This document shows positions 1-7,051 of a DNA stretch of 10,625 nt, one piece after another. The notes below the pieces were generated by a model, which worked only from the letters and a program-made list of their open reading frames with translations, was not told the origin of the DNA and did no database searches. The position numbers and the translations under genes are program-made. Origin of the DNA: JASHVB01 sp049522565 (lineage in GTDB: Bacteria > Pseudomonadota > Alphaproteobacteria > Acetobacterales > Acetobacteraceae); assembly GCA_049522565.1 (NCBI GenBank), contig JBEKNT010000234.1:1-10625 (forward strand), read 5' to 3'. How positions within the stretch are numbered: position 1 is the first letter of the stretch; each line of letters opens with the position of its first letter.

Positions 1-882
1 GTGCTCGACCAGCCGGAATACCGCCAACGCCGCTTCACCACCGCGATCGAGACGTTCGAAGCCCTGCGCCCCGGCGACGCCTACGAAGCGCAGCTCGCCG
101 TGCGGATCGTGCTCTGCGGCGCGCGTGCCATCGAGGGCCTGCGCCTGGCCGGCGTTCACCGCGAGGATTTCGCGAAGATGACCCGTTGCTGCGCCCAGGC
201 GGCCAGCATGATGCGCGAGGAACGCGCGGCGAAGCGCGCGCTGGAGCGGGAGCAGAAGGTGCGACTGGCGACAGAAGCGGTGGCAAGCACCGCAAAGACG
301 CAGCCCGCCACCGCGTCTGCCCAGCCGCCACAAGCCGAACCGCAAGCCGCGCCGCCCGTCCAGGCCGCAGCCGCGGCGCCACCGCCTGCCGCCGCGGCCG
401 CCGCTCCGCCGCCCGCCCCCGTGCCGCCGGCCGTCGCGCCGCAGCGCCCGGCCGCCAACCCGGCCGCGCCGCCACCCGTCCAGGCCGCGGCCACGGCGCC
501 CCCCGTGCCCGCGCCGGCCGTCGTGCCGCCGCCCGTCCAGGCCGCGGCTGCGCCGCCGCCGCCCGCCCCCGCGCTCGCGCCGGCTGTCGCGCCGCGGCGC
601 CCGGCCGCCAGCCTCGCCGCGCCACAGCCCGCAGCAGCCGAGACCGCACCGCCTCCCTCACCCGAGGCGATCGCCAAGGCCGAGGCCTTCGTGCTGGAGG
701 AAGGCGTGGCCGCGGCGCAGATCCGCCACGACCGCGGCGTCACGCCGCAGAACAAGGCGTATTTCCGCCACGTGACGCTGCCCACCGACCCGGCGCTGAT
801 CGACGCGCTGGTCCGCGGCACGACCGACCTGCTCACCCTGCTCGACGAGGTCGGCGGCGAGGACCTCGAGGCGGCCGCCTGA
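1..882 (+). CDS. Hypothetical protein with Pro/Ala-rich repeat region, probably 5'-truncated by the window
   Basis: The reading frame is open from the first base (GTG) to a TGA at 880-882, giving 293 residues. Because it starts at the window edge, the true start may lie upstream. Three parts are visible. Residues 1-95 look folded and mostly helical, ending in a charged Arg/Glu/Lys segment (about 72-90) that could be coiled coil. Residues 96-220 are low-complexity Ala/Pro/Val, with the motif PPVQAAA recurring three times and a RPAA(N/S)xAA motif twice. Residues 221-293 are again ordinary and acidic at the end. I see no signal peptide, membrane segment or catalytic motif. The middle is probably a flexible linker between two small domains. 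Codons keep the strong GC3 bias of neighbouring genes, and the folded ends favour this frame over the antisense frames opened by the GC-rich repeat. The N-terminal part resembles uncharacterised proteins of Acetobacteraceae from memory only. No function can be assigned. Confidence 0.75.
   Translation: MLDQPEYRQRRFTTAIETFEALRPGDAYEAQLAVRIVLCGARAIEGLRLAGVHREDFAKMTRCCAQAASMMREERAAKRALEREQKVRLATEAVASTAKTQPATASAQPPQAEPQAAPPVQAAAAAPPPAAAAAAPPPAPVPPAVAPQRPAANPAAPPPVQAAATAPPVPAPAVVPPPVQAAAAPPPPAPALAPAVAPRRPAASLAAPQPAAAETAPPPSPEAIAKAEAFVLEEGVAAAQIRHDRGVTPQNKAYFRHVTLPTDPALIDALVRGTTDLLTLLDEVGGEDLEAAA
347..625 (+). repeat. Degenerate Pro/Ala-coding tandem repeat inside the first gene
   Basis: A 17-base core reading CCRCCCGTCCAGGCCGC (one variable base) recurs at about 352, 472 and 529. 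A second core, GCGCCCGGCCGCCA, occurs at 444 and 597. The spacings are unequal (120 and 57 bases between the first cores), so this is a degenerate higher-order repeat. It encodes the PPVQAAA and RPAA motifs. The nucleotide conservation suggests duplication within the gene, and copy number may vary between strains. Confidence 0.7.
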
Positions 883-1200
883 CCGGGCCGGCACGGAAAC
901 AGCGCACACCGTCGCACGAATCGGGATTCTGAGACGGCCGCGAGACGGTCCTGGCGGGCGGCACCCGGCCGCCCCGGGACTTCGCGCCAACCGTTGGCAA
1001 GGACCGGGGTGGACTGCGGCGGCTAACCCGACTCTGCTACCGCAGCCTGGGGCCGGTCGGTGTTCAAACCGGCCCTCGACACAGTCGGAAGGCGCTGGAC
1101 GCCGCGCTCAGCGCCACATTGCCTGGTGACCCGGGCACCGGGCAGCCATCGTGCATTCAGTGGGGCGGGTCGCGGCTGGCGCAGCCGAGCCGCAGCGCAG
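883..1200. other. Intergenic region between two converging genes, rich in potential hairpins, no gene recognised
   Basis: No protein-coding frame with family resemblance is visible. Short perfect inverted repeats are frequent: 956-962 with 968-974 (7 bp, 5-base loop), 986-990 with 994-998 (5 bp), 1051-1057 with 1068-1074 (7 bp, 10-base loop), 1091-1097 with 1109-1115 (7 bp), and 1173-1178 with 1182-1187 (6 bp, 3-base loop). The last lies just past the murJ stop. None is followed by a T-tract on either strand, so classical intrinsic termination is not supported. Two GANTC sites (918-922 and 925-929) face each other in a small palindrome. GC-rich DNA forms such hairpins easily by chance. A small RNA or Rho-dependent terminators are possible but unproven. 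Confidence 0.4.
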
Positions 1201-2847
1201 CTACGAGCGCGGCACCGTATCTGCCGCAACGCCGGCGCCCGCTCTTTTGCCCCGCCGTCGCGCCAGCATCCGCCCCAATTCCCGCCAATCGCCCGCGCCA
1301 AACGCCATCGCCGCCCCGCCATAGACAACCATCCCCACGGCCACCAACGCCGCCAATGCACCAATGCGCGCCAATCCGTGCAGCGGCGTCGCAAACAGCA
1401 GATGTTGCGTGACGGCGAGCGCCAGACCCATCGCCCCGGCCGCCGCCAGCATCCGCACCGTTCGCCGCCGCAGTTGCGCATCCGGGCGAAGATGCCCGTG
1501 CCGCGCCAACACCACGCCCAGGCAGCCGACGTTGACCATCGCCGCCAGGCTGGTCGCCAGCGCCGGTCCGACATGCGCCAGCGCCGGCAGCCAGGCCGCG
1601 TACGGCGCCGGCACGGTGACACCGACGCTGGACACGATGTAGCCGAGGTTGAAGACGACGTTCATCGCCAGGTTGAGCGCCACCGCCACCACGCCGATCT
1701 TCACCGGCGTCGCCATGTCGCCGCGGGCGAAGAACCCCGGCGCCACCACCTTCACCAGCACGAAGGCCGGCAGCCCCACGGCATAGGCGGCGAGCGACTG
1801 GGCCGACAGGCGCACGCTCTCCGGCTCGAAGGCACCGCGGCCGAACAGCACCGACATGACCGGCCACGCCGACACGACCAGCGCTACCGCTGCGGGCAGG
1901 GTCAGGAACAGCGCGTATTCGATCGCCCGGTTCAGCGTGCTGACGGATGCCTCGCCCTCCCCTGCCCGCACCTGGCGCGACAGCAGCGGCAGCAGCGCGG
2001 TGCCGACCGCGGTGCCGATCACCCCCAGCGGCAATTGCTGCACCCGGTCGGCGTAATACAGCAGCGACACCGTGCCGGGCGGCAGCAGGCTGGCGATGAT
2101 GACGTCCACCGCCAGGTTGAGCTGGGTCACGCCGGCTCCCACCAGGCCGGGGACCATGCGCCGCAGCAGCAGCCTCACCTGCGGGGTCAGCCGCGGCCGC
2201 GGCAGGTGCAGCCCCATGCCGGCGCGCCGCATCGCCCAGATCAGCAACCCGAGCTGCGCCACGCCGGCCGCGGTCACGCCCCAGGACAGCGCGTGGCCCG
2301 CCGTCGGCACATAGGGCGTCAGCCACAGCATGCAGCCGATGGAGATGACGTTGAACAGCAGATACGACGCCGAGGCGGCGGTGAACCGCTCCAGTCCGTT
2401 CAGCACGCCGGAGACCAGGGCGGCGAGGCAGATCAGCAGCAGGTAGGGAAAAGTGATGCGCGACAGGGTGACGGCGAGGGCGAATTTTGCCGGGATTGCC
2501 GCGAAGCCCGGTGCCAGCACGGCCATCATCTGCGGCATGAACACTTCGCCGAGGATGGTCAGGCCGCCGAGCCAGAAGGCCATGACGGCGAAGGTTTCCT
2601 CGGCGAAGCGGTGGGCGGCGGGGCGGCCCTCGGCGGCGAGCATGCCAGAGAAGGCGGGGACGAAGGCGGCGTTGAAGGCGCCCTCGCCGAACAGGCGGCG
2701 GAACAGGTTGGGCAGCTTCAGGGCGACGAAGAACGCGTCGGCCACCGGGCCGGCGCCGAGCATCGCCGCAATCAGCATGTCGCGGGCGAAGCCCAGCACG
2801 CGGCTTGCCATGGTCCAGCCGCCGACCGTCAGGACATTACGGAGCAT
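1201..2847 (-). CDS. murJ: MurJ, lipid II flippase (MviN family)
   Basis: MurJ moves undecaprenyl-linked lipid II from the inner to the outer face of the cytoplasmic membrane for peptidoglycan synthesis. The 548-residue product has the usual family length and is hydrophobic throughout, consistent with the 14-helix MOP-superfamily fold. The N-terminal signature is clear: SRVLGFARD (residues 15-23), ADAFF (36-40) and NLFRRLFGEGAF (47-58). These carry the conserved arginines lining the cavity (R16, R22, R50/R51 by position). YADRVQQLPLGV (265-276) contains the conserved Asp of the central cavity (D267). The ATG at 2847 places the signature at the proper distance from the N-terminus; only a weak purine-rich stretch precedes it. 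It is last in the tsaD-rlmJ-gpsA-murJ run, separated from gpsA by 114 bp containing a palindromic repeat, so expression could be partly uncoupled. The C-terminal tail is basic and presumably cytoplasmic. Confidence 0.97.
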   Translation of the reverse strand: MLRNVLTVGGWTMASRVLGFARDMLIAAMLGAGPVADAFFVALKLPNLFRRLFGEGAFNAAFVPAFSGMLAAEGRPAAHRFAEETFAVMAFWLGGLTILGEVFMPQMMAVLAPGFAAIPAKFALAVTLSRITFPYLLLICLAALVSGVLNGLERFTAASASYLLFNVISIGCMLWLTPYVPTAGHALSWGVTAAGVAQLGLLIWAMRRAGMGLHLPRPRLTPQVRLLLRRMVPGLVGAGVTQLNLAVDVIIASLLPPGTVSLLYYADRVQQLPLGVIGTAVGTALLPLLSRQVRAGEGEASVSTLNRAIEYALFLTLPAAVALVVSAWPVMSVLFGRGAFEPESVRLSAQSLAAYAVGLPAFVLVKVVAPGFFARGDMATPVKIGVVAVALNLAMNVVFNLGYIVSSVGVTVPAPYAAWLPALAHVGPALATSLAAMVNVGCLGVVLARHGHLRPDAQLRRRTVRMLAAAGAMGLALAVTQHLLFATPLHGLARIGALAALVAVGMVVYGGAAMAFGAGDWRELGRMLARRRGKRAGAGVAADTVPRS

Positions 2848-2890
2848 GCTTCCCGTGTAGCCCAGGCGGGCGATTCCGTCGCCGCCTGTT

Positions 2891-2950
2891 CTCCCACTCC
2901 CCCTTGTGGGCTTGGGCCGCGAAGCGGACCAAGGTTGGGGGGAAGGGGAG
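2891..2950. repeat. Palindromic intergenic repeat (REP-like) between gpsA and murJ
   Basis: The outer arms pair: CTCCC at 2891-2895 with GGGAG at 2946-2950, and TCCCCC at 2898-2903 with GGGGGA at 2938-2943. The centre forms a second hairpin, 2912-2920 with 2924-2932 (TTGG and CCGC blocks around a GAA loop, one mismatch). An alternative pairing is CCCAC 2893-2897 with GTGGG 2906-2910. Compact GC-rich palindromes of this type are commonly scattered between alphaproteobacterial genes. It lies inside the probable transcript upstream of murJ, where it could stabilise or attenuate mRNA. Confidence 0.6.
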
Positions 2951-2961
2951 GAAAGCTCACT

Positions 2962-3924
2962 TCACTCGTCACGCAGCGGCCGGGACAACAGGTTCGCCGT
3001 CGCTTCCCGCAGGGTGGTGCGGCCTTCCAGCAGAGCGGCGACGGCGGTGCAGATCGGGACATCCACCCCGGCGGCGCGGGCGACCAGGGCGGGCGCGGTG
3101 GCGACGCCCTCGGTTACCGCGCTGCGGGCGGCGAGCACATCCGCCAGCTTTTCCCCCTGGCCGAGCGCGAAACCCAGGCTGTAGTTGCGGCTGGCCGGAC
3201 CGGTGCAGGTCAGCAGCAGGTCGCCCAGGCCGGACAGCCCCATCACCGTCTCCGCCCGCCCGCCGAGTGCCACGGCCAGGCGCGCCAGTTCCGCCAGGCC
3301 GCGGGTGATCAGCGCGGCGCGGGCGTTCTCGCCCAGTCCGGCGCCGATCACCGTGCCGGCGGCGATGGCGATCACGTTCTTGGCGGCGCCGCCGACCTGG
3401 GCGCCGATCGGATCGTCGTTGCCGTAGAGCCGGAAGGTCGAGGTGGAGAGCGCGCCGATGACCCGGTCGCGCAAGGCGGCCTGTCCGGCGGCGACCACCG
3501 CGGCGGCGGGCAGGCCGGCGGCGATCTCGTGGGCGAAATTCGGGCCGGTCAGCACGGCGGCCTGGGCGCCGGGACGCACCGCCTCGACCACCTCCAGCGG
3601 CAACAACCGGGTGCCGGTCTCGATGCCCTTGGCGCAGATCACCAGCGGGCCGGTCCCCGGCAGCAGCCGCGCCAGCACGCTGCGCTGGTGCTGCATCGGC
3701 ACGGCCACCAGCGCGATGCCGGTGACCTGCGACAGGTCATGGATGACGGTGACCTGGTCGGTCAACCGCGCGCCGGGCAGCCGGGGGCTCTCGCGTTGCG
3801 CGGTGATTTCCGCCGCCCGTGCCGGGTCGCGCGCCCAGAGCCGCACGCGTGCGCCGGCCCGTGCCGCCTGGATGGCTAGCGCGGTGCCCCAGGCGCCGGC
3901 GCCGATCACCGTGACGTCACTCAT
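2962..3924 (-). CDS. gpsA: GpsA, NAD(P)H-dependent glycerol-3-phosphate dehydrogenase
   Basis: GpsA reduces dihydroxyacetone phosphate to sn-glycerol 3-phosphate in the cytoplasm, supplying the phospholipid backbone. From the ATG at 3924 it has 320 residues, normal for the family. A Rossmann fingerprint GAGAWGTALA lies at residues 8-17. Further family motifs are CAKGIE (97-102), TGPNFAHEIA (126-135), GGAAKNVIAIAAG (178-190, with the catalytic Lys at 182), SGLGDLLLTCTGP (231-243), SRNYSLG (245-251) and VTEGV (270-274). A TTG at 3930 would add two residues, but the ATG puts the first beta strand (VTVIGAG) at the usual position. The start overlaps the end of rlmJ by 8 bases and no clear Shine-Dalgarno is present, so translation is probably coupled to rlmJ. 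The stop is TGA at 2962-2964. Confidence 0.97.
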   Translation of the reverse strand: MSDVTVIGAGAWGTALAIQAARAGARVRLWARDPARAAEITAQRESPRLPGARLTDQVTVIHDLSQVTGIALVAVPMQHQRSVLARLLPGTGPLVICAKGIETGTRLLPLEVVEAVRPGAQAAVLTGPNFAHEIAAGLPAAAVVAAGQAALRDRVIGALSTSTFRLYGNDDPIGAQVGGAAKNVIAIAAGTVIGAGLGENARAALITRGLAELARLAVALGGRAETVMGLSGLGDLLLTCTGPASRNYSLGFALGQGEKLADVLAARSAVTEGVATAPALVARAAGVDVPICTAVAALLEGRTTLREATANLLSRPLRDE

Positions 3925-4735
3925 CGGCAATCCGGGTCACCGCTGCGAGGGCGCCGCGTTCGTTGTGGCCGACCCGTTCCAGCAATGCTTGCAGGATGGG
4001 CGGGGCGTCGTGCTCGAAGCGAAACGGCGGGTTGACCACCAGCAGGCCGCAGCCGTTCAACCGGTCCGGCAGCACCGGCTCGCGGAGGAAAAGTTCGGCG
4101 GCGACGATGTCGCGGATGCCAGTCTGCTGGAGCGCGGTGAAGAAGCCGCGTACCGGCGCGCGGTGCTTGATCGGATACCACGCGGCGAGCACGCCGGTGC
4201 GGAACCGCGCGTGGGCGGTGGCGAGGCCGGCTGCGACGGCGGAGAACTCGTCCGGGCTTTCGTAGGGCGGATCGATCAGCACCAGGCCGCGCCGCTCCTT
4301 CGGCGGGAGCAGGCCACCCAGCGCCTCCCAGCCGTCGCGCTGGTGCACGGCGACCTGTGGGTCGCGGGCGAACAGGCGGCGCAGTTGGAACAGGTCGTCG
4401 GGGTGGAGTTCGCAGCAGGCCAGCCGGTCGTCCGGCCGCAGCATGGCGCGGATCAGCGCGGGCGAGCCGGGATACAGGCCCAGCGCGTGGATGCAGCCGA
4501 GATAGCGGGCCAGCGCCGGCGGCGGGGTGTCGAGCAAGCGGTCGATGCCCTGGCGCCATTCGCCGGTGCGCTGGGCCGGCCCGGCTTCGAGGTCGTAGCG
4601 GCCGGCACCGGCATGGGTGTCCAGCACGAAGATCGGCGCCGGCTTGGCCTGGAGTGCGTCGATCAGCCAGACCAGCAGCGCGTGCTTCATGCAGTCGGCG
4701 AAGTTGCCGGCATGGAAGGCGTGGCGGTAGTTCAT
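3917..4735 (-). CDS. rlmJ: RlmJ, 23S rRNA (adenine(2030)-N6)-methyltransferase
   Basis: RlmJ (formerly YhiR) uses S-adenosylmethionine to methylate N6 of A2030 in 23S rRNA. The 272-residue product is close to the 280 of the E. coli enzyme. The N-terminus YRHAFHAGNFADCMKH (residues 3-18) is diagnostic of the family. DTHAGAGRYD (39-48) is the SAM-binding motif I, DPPYE (155-159) is the catalytic motif IV of N6-adenine methyltransferases, and AWYPIKHR (185-192) matches the conserved AWYP region. The ATG at 4735 overlaps the tsaD TGA in an ATGA junction, with a GGAGGGAG element inside tsaD (4749-4756) 13 bases upstream. The open frame extends to 5155, but that extension is Gly/Ala/Arg-rich antisense of tsaD and is not coding. 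The 3' end overlaps gpsA by 8 bases. Overlaps at both ends imply one transcript with coupled translation. Confidence 0.95.
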   Translation of the reverse strand: MNYRHAFHAGNFADCMKHALLVWLIDALQAKPAPIFVLDTHAGAGRYDLEAGPAQRTGEWRQGIDRLLDTPPPALARYLGCIHALGLYPGSPALIRAMLRPDDRLACCELHPDDLFQLRRLFARDPQVAVHQRDGWEALGGLLPPKERRGLVLIDPPYESPDEFSAVAAGLATAHARFRTGVLAAWYPIKHRAPVRGFFTALQQTGIRDIVAAELFLREPVLPDRLNGCGLLVVNPPFRFEHDAPPILQALLERVGHNERGALAAVTRIADE

Positions 4736-5784
4736 CGGTGCATCTCTGCTCCCTCCAGCGGCCAGCGCGGCCGTGGGGCGAAATCCAGCGCATCCACCAA
4801 GCCCAGCCGCAGGTGCTCTATCCCCGTCCAGGCCACCATCACCGCATTGTCGGTGCACAGCCGCACCGGCGGCGCCAGCAGCGTGAACCCCGCATGCTCT
4901 GCCGCCTCCCGCAACGCCGCGCGGACCGCGCCGTTCGCCGCCACACCCCCCGCCACCACCAGCAGCCGAGCCTCCGGTGCTCGCGCGCGCATCATCGCCA
5001 TGGCATGCGCCGCCCGGTCCGCCAGCACGTCCGCCACCGCGCGCTGGAAGCTTGCCGCCACGTCCGCGGCCACCTGCACCGGCAACGCCCCCTCCCCCAG
5101 CCGCGCCACCGCTTGCGCCACGGCCGTCTTCAGCCCGGAGAAGCTGAAATCGCACCCGGCTCGCCCCAGCATCGGCCGGGGAAAGTCGTAGCGGGCCGGA
5201 TCGCCGCGTTCTGCCAGCTTCTCCAGCGCCGGGCCGCCCGGCCAGCCCAGCCCGAGCAGTTTGGCGACCTTGTCAAAGGCCTCGCCGGCCGCGTCATCGA
5301 CTGTGCTGCCTAGCCGCACATGCCGGCCGACACCCGCCACCGCCACGCACTGGCAGTGGCCGCCGGAGACCAGCAGGAGGAGATAAGGGAACGGCGCGCC
5401 GCCTTCGACCATGCCCGGGAGGCGGGCGGTCAGCGCGTGCGCCTCCAGGTGGTTCACCGCGACGTAGGGCAGAAGCTGCGCCAGGGCGATGCCCTTGGCC
5501 ACCTGGCTGCCGACGATCAACCCGCCGATCAGCCCGGGCCCGGCACTGGCCGCCACACCGCCCAGCGCGTCGAACCCCAGCCCGGCCCGCGCCATCACCC
5601 CCCGCACCAGGTCGGGCAGCAGAGCCAGATGGGCGCGCGCGGCGATCTCCGGCACCACCCCGCCGTACGGCGCGTGCTGTGCCTCCTGGCTGGCGACGCT
5701 CTCCGCCAGCACGCGGCCGTCGCCATCGAGCACCGCCGCCGCGGTCTCGTCGCAGGAGGACTCGATGCCGAGCACCGGCCGCAT
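4732..5784 (-). CDS. tsaD: TsaD, tRNA N6-adenosine threonylcarbamoyltransferase
   Basis: TsaD (Kae1/Qri7/YgjD family) transfers the threonylcarbamoyl group to A37 of ANN-decoding tRNAs, forming t6A together with TsaB and TsaE. From the ATG at 5784 the protein has 350 residues, typical for bacteria. Family motifs in the ASKHA fold are LGIESSCDETAAA (residues 5-17), ASAGPGLIGGL (79-89), NHLEAH (111-116, metal-binding His 112 and His 116), LVSGGH (138-143), STVDDAAGEAFDK (160-172), FSFSGLKT (213-220), VVAGGVAANG (276-285) and CTDNA (310-314, metal-binding Asp 312). A TTG at 5787 would add one Met; the ATG is preferred. It is the first gene of the minus-strand cluster, divergent from hemC. Its TGA overlaps the rlmJ ATG by four bases. 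Older annotation as an O-sialoglycoprotein endopeptidase (gcp) is obsolete for this family. Confidence 0.97.
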   Translation of the reverse strand: MRPVLGIESSCDETAAAVLDGDGRVLAESVASQEAQHAPYGGVVPEIAARAHLALLPDLVRGVMARAGLGFDALGGVAASAGPGLIGGLIVGSQVAKGIALAQLLPYVAVNHLEAHALTARLPGMVEGGAPFPYLLLLVSGGHCQCVAVAGVGRHVRLGSTVDDAAGEAFDKVAKLLGLGWPGGPALEKLAERGDPARYDFPRPMLGRAGCDFSFSGLKTAVAQAVARLGEGALPVQVAADVAASFQRAVADVLADRAAHAMAMMRARAPEARLLVVAGGVAANGAVRAALREAAEHAGFTLLAPPVRLCTDNAVMVAWTGIEHLRLGLVDALDFAPRPRWPLEGAEMHR

Positions 5785-5849
5785 CAATACGATCGCATCA
5801 GTACTTTTCCCATCTTTCCCTGGGCCGGATGCAGTAATACGACGCGCCC
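5785..5849. promoter_or_regulatory. Divergent tsaD/hemC promoter region
   Basis: These 65 bases between two outward-facing starts are more AT-rich than the flanking genes and must hold the promoters if both are transcribed from here. On the plus strand, TAATAC at 5835-5840 resembles a -10 box. It lies so close to the hemC ATG that a transcript would have almost no leader. No convincing -35 box is seen at the proper distance. Near the tsaD end, ATACGATCGCAT (5788-5799) is an imperfect palindrome around CGATCG. No Shine-Dalgarno precedes hemC. Assignment of specific boxes is speculative. Confidence 0.4.
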
Positions 5850-6872
5850 ATGAACGCCGCCACGCCCCCCGACCGAAGCGTCGCCGCCCCGAGCCTGCAT
5901 CACCCCCAGGTGAGGCCGCATACCCGCGATCTGCCGCTGCGCGTCGGCACCCGCGGCTCGCCGCTGGCGCTCTTGCAGACGCGCCTGTTCCTGCACCTGC
6001 TCACCACCTTCTGCCCGGTGCTGCGCGGCCTGGACGTGTTCGAGGAACACGCCATCCGCACCACCGGCGACGCGGTGCAGGACCGCCGCCTGGCAGACAT
6101 TGGCGGCAAGGGGCTGTTCGCCAAGGAGATCCACGAGGCGCTGGCCGACGGCCGCATCGACTTCGCGGTGCACAGCCTGAAGGACCTGGAGACCGAGCTG
6201 CCGCCCGGCATCGTCCTCGCCTGCACATTGCAGCGGGAAGACGCGCGCGACGCACTGATCCTGGGGCCCGACTGCGACCACCCCGACCCGTCCGACCCGT
6301 TCGCCTGCCTGCCGGATGGCGCGGTGGTCGGCACCGCGTCGGTGCGGCGCCAGGCGCAACTGCTGCACGCGCGGCCGGACCTGCGCGTCGCCATGATCCG
6401 CGGCAACGTGCAGACGCGGCTCGGCAAGGTGGCGGCGGGCGACTGTTCCGCCTCGCTGCTGGCACTGGCCGGCCTGCGCCGGCTGGGGCTGGAGGATCGC
6501 GCCTCTGTGGTGCTCGACCCCGATGCCATGGTGCCGGCCGCCGGCCAGGGCATCATCGGCATCACCACGCGCGCGGACGATGTCGAGTTGCACGAATTGC
6601 TCGCGGCGATCGAGGACCCCGAGGCCAAGGCGGTGTCCACCGCCGAGCGCGCCATGCTGGCCGAGCTGGACGGCTCCTGCCGCACGCCGATCGGCGGCCA
6701 CGCTCGCCTGCTGCCGGGCGGCCTGCTGCATCTGACCGGGCTGGTGGCGCGGGCGGACGGCTCGTTCCTGCTGAAGCGCAGCCTGCATGGCGGCGCGCAG
6801 GACGCGGCGCGGCTCGGCGCCGAGCTGGGTGCCAGCCTGCGCGTCGACAGCCCGCGCGATATCTTCGCCTGA
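5850..6872 (+). CDS. hemC: HemC, hydroxymethylbilane synthase (porphobilinogen deaminase)
   Basis: HemC condenses four porphobilinogen molecules into hydroxymethylbilane, an early committed step of haem biosynthesis, in the cytoplasm. The product is 340 residues, somewhat longer than the usual 310-320. Motifs are LRVGTRGSPLAL (residues 30-41), GGKGLFAKEI (85-94), VHSLKD (107-112, catalytic Asp 112), GTASVRRQAQL (161-171), RGNVQTRLGK (184-193), VPAAGQG (228-234) and GSCRTPIGG (275-283), where Cys 277 carries the dipyrromethane cofactor. The motif reads HSLKDLET instead of the common HSLKDVPT. The extra length is an N-terminal tail of about 28 residues and a Pro/Asp-rich insertion near 140-156. 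The ATG at 5850 lacks a Shine-Dalgarno; a GTG at 5910 (codon 21) is a possible alternative start. The gene stands alone on the plus strand with a hairpin just downstream. Confidence 0.96.
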   Translation: MNAATPPDRSVAAPSLHHPQVRPHTRDLPLRVGTRGSPLALLQTRLFLHLLTTFCPVLRGLDVFEEHAIRTTGDAVQDRRLADIGGKGLFAKEIHEALADGRIDFAVHSLKDLETELPPGIVLACTLQREDARDALILGPDCDHPDPSDPFACLPDGAVVGTASVRRQAQLLHARPDLRVAMIRGNVQTRLGKVAAGDCSASLLALAGLRRLGLEDRASVVLDPDAMVPAAGQGIIGITTRADDVELHELLAAIEDPEAKAVSTAERAMLAELDGSCRTPIGGHARLLPGGLLHLTGLVARADGSFLLKRSLHGGAQDAARLGAELGASLRVDSPRDIFA

Positions 6873-6889
6873 ACGCACGATACCGTCTC

Positions 6890-6905
6890 CTCCCGCTTGC
6901 GGGAG
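6890..6905 (+). terminator. Hairpin 3' of hemC, possible terminator or REP fragment
   Basis: A perfect 7-bp stem with a 2-base loop (CTCCCGC / TT / GCGGGAG) begins 18 bases after the hemC stop. There is no downstream T-run, so intrinsic termination is doubtful. The stem sequence closely matches the terminal hairpins of the element at 8561-8732, so this may be a solitary or decayed copy of that repeat family. Confidence 0.4.
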
Positions 6906-7051
6906 AAGTCAGGGGAGTGCGCAGCCCGCGCCTTGATCTCCCTCCGGCAGTCGGAAAGCGTCACTGCTGAATCGAGTGCCTCGCCGAAAGAACGGCCGGA
7001 GCGCAGGCGCTTATCGCCAGCGCCGCGGACCCGGCGGGGGGCAGGGTCGGG

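Noticed and set aside
1040..1080. Possible tRNA or tmRNA T-arm (TTCAAAC) near 1063
   Set aside because: The bases flanking the loop do not form the required 5-bp T-stem, and no acceptor or anticodon arms fit on either strand.
1060..3879. A 939-codon plus-strand open frame covering murJ and gpsA
   Set aside because: It is antisense to two clear housekeeping genes and its product is a His/Gln/Arg/Gly-rich string with no family motifs. Long antisense frames are a normal result of strong GC3 bias.
4736..5155. N-terminal extension of rlmJ to 5155
   Set aside because: The extra 140 residues are Gly/Ala/Arg-rich sequence inside tsaD in another frame, while the RlmJ signature begins exactly at the ATG at 4735.
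3443..5191. A 582-codon plus-strand open frame over gpsA, rlmJ and tsaD
   Set aside because: It lies antisense to three motif-rich genes, has low-complexity composition and shows no domain.
5784..6878. A 364-codon minus-strand frame opposite hemC
   Set aside because: hemC carries all catalytic motifs on the plus strand; the antisense product is Gln/Arg/Gly-rich without recognisable features.
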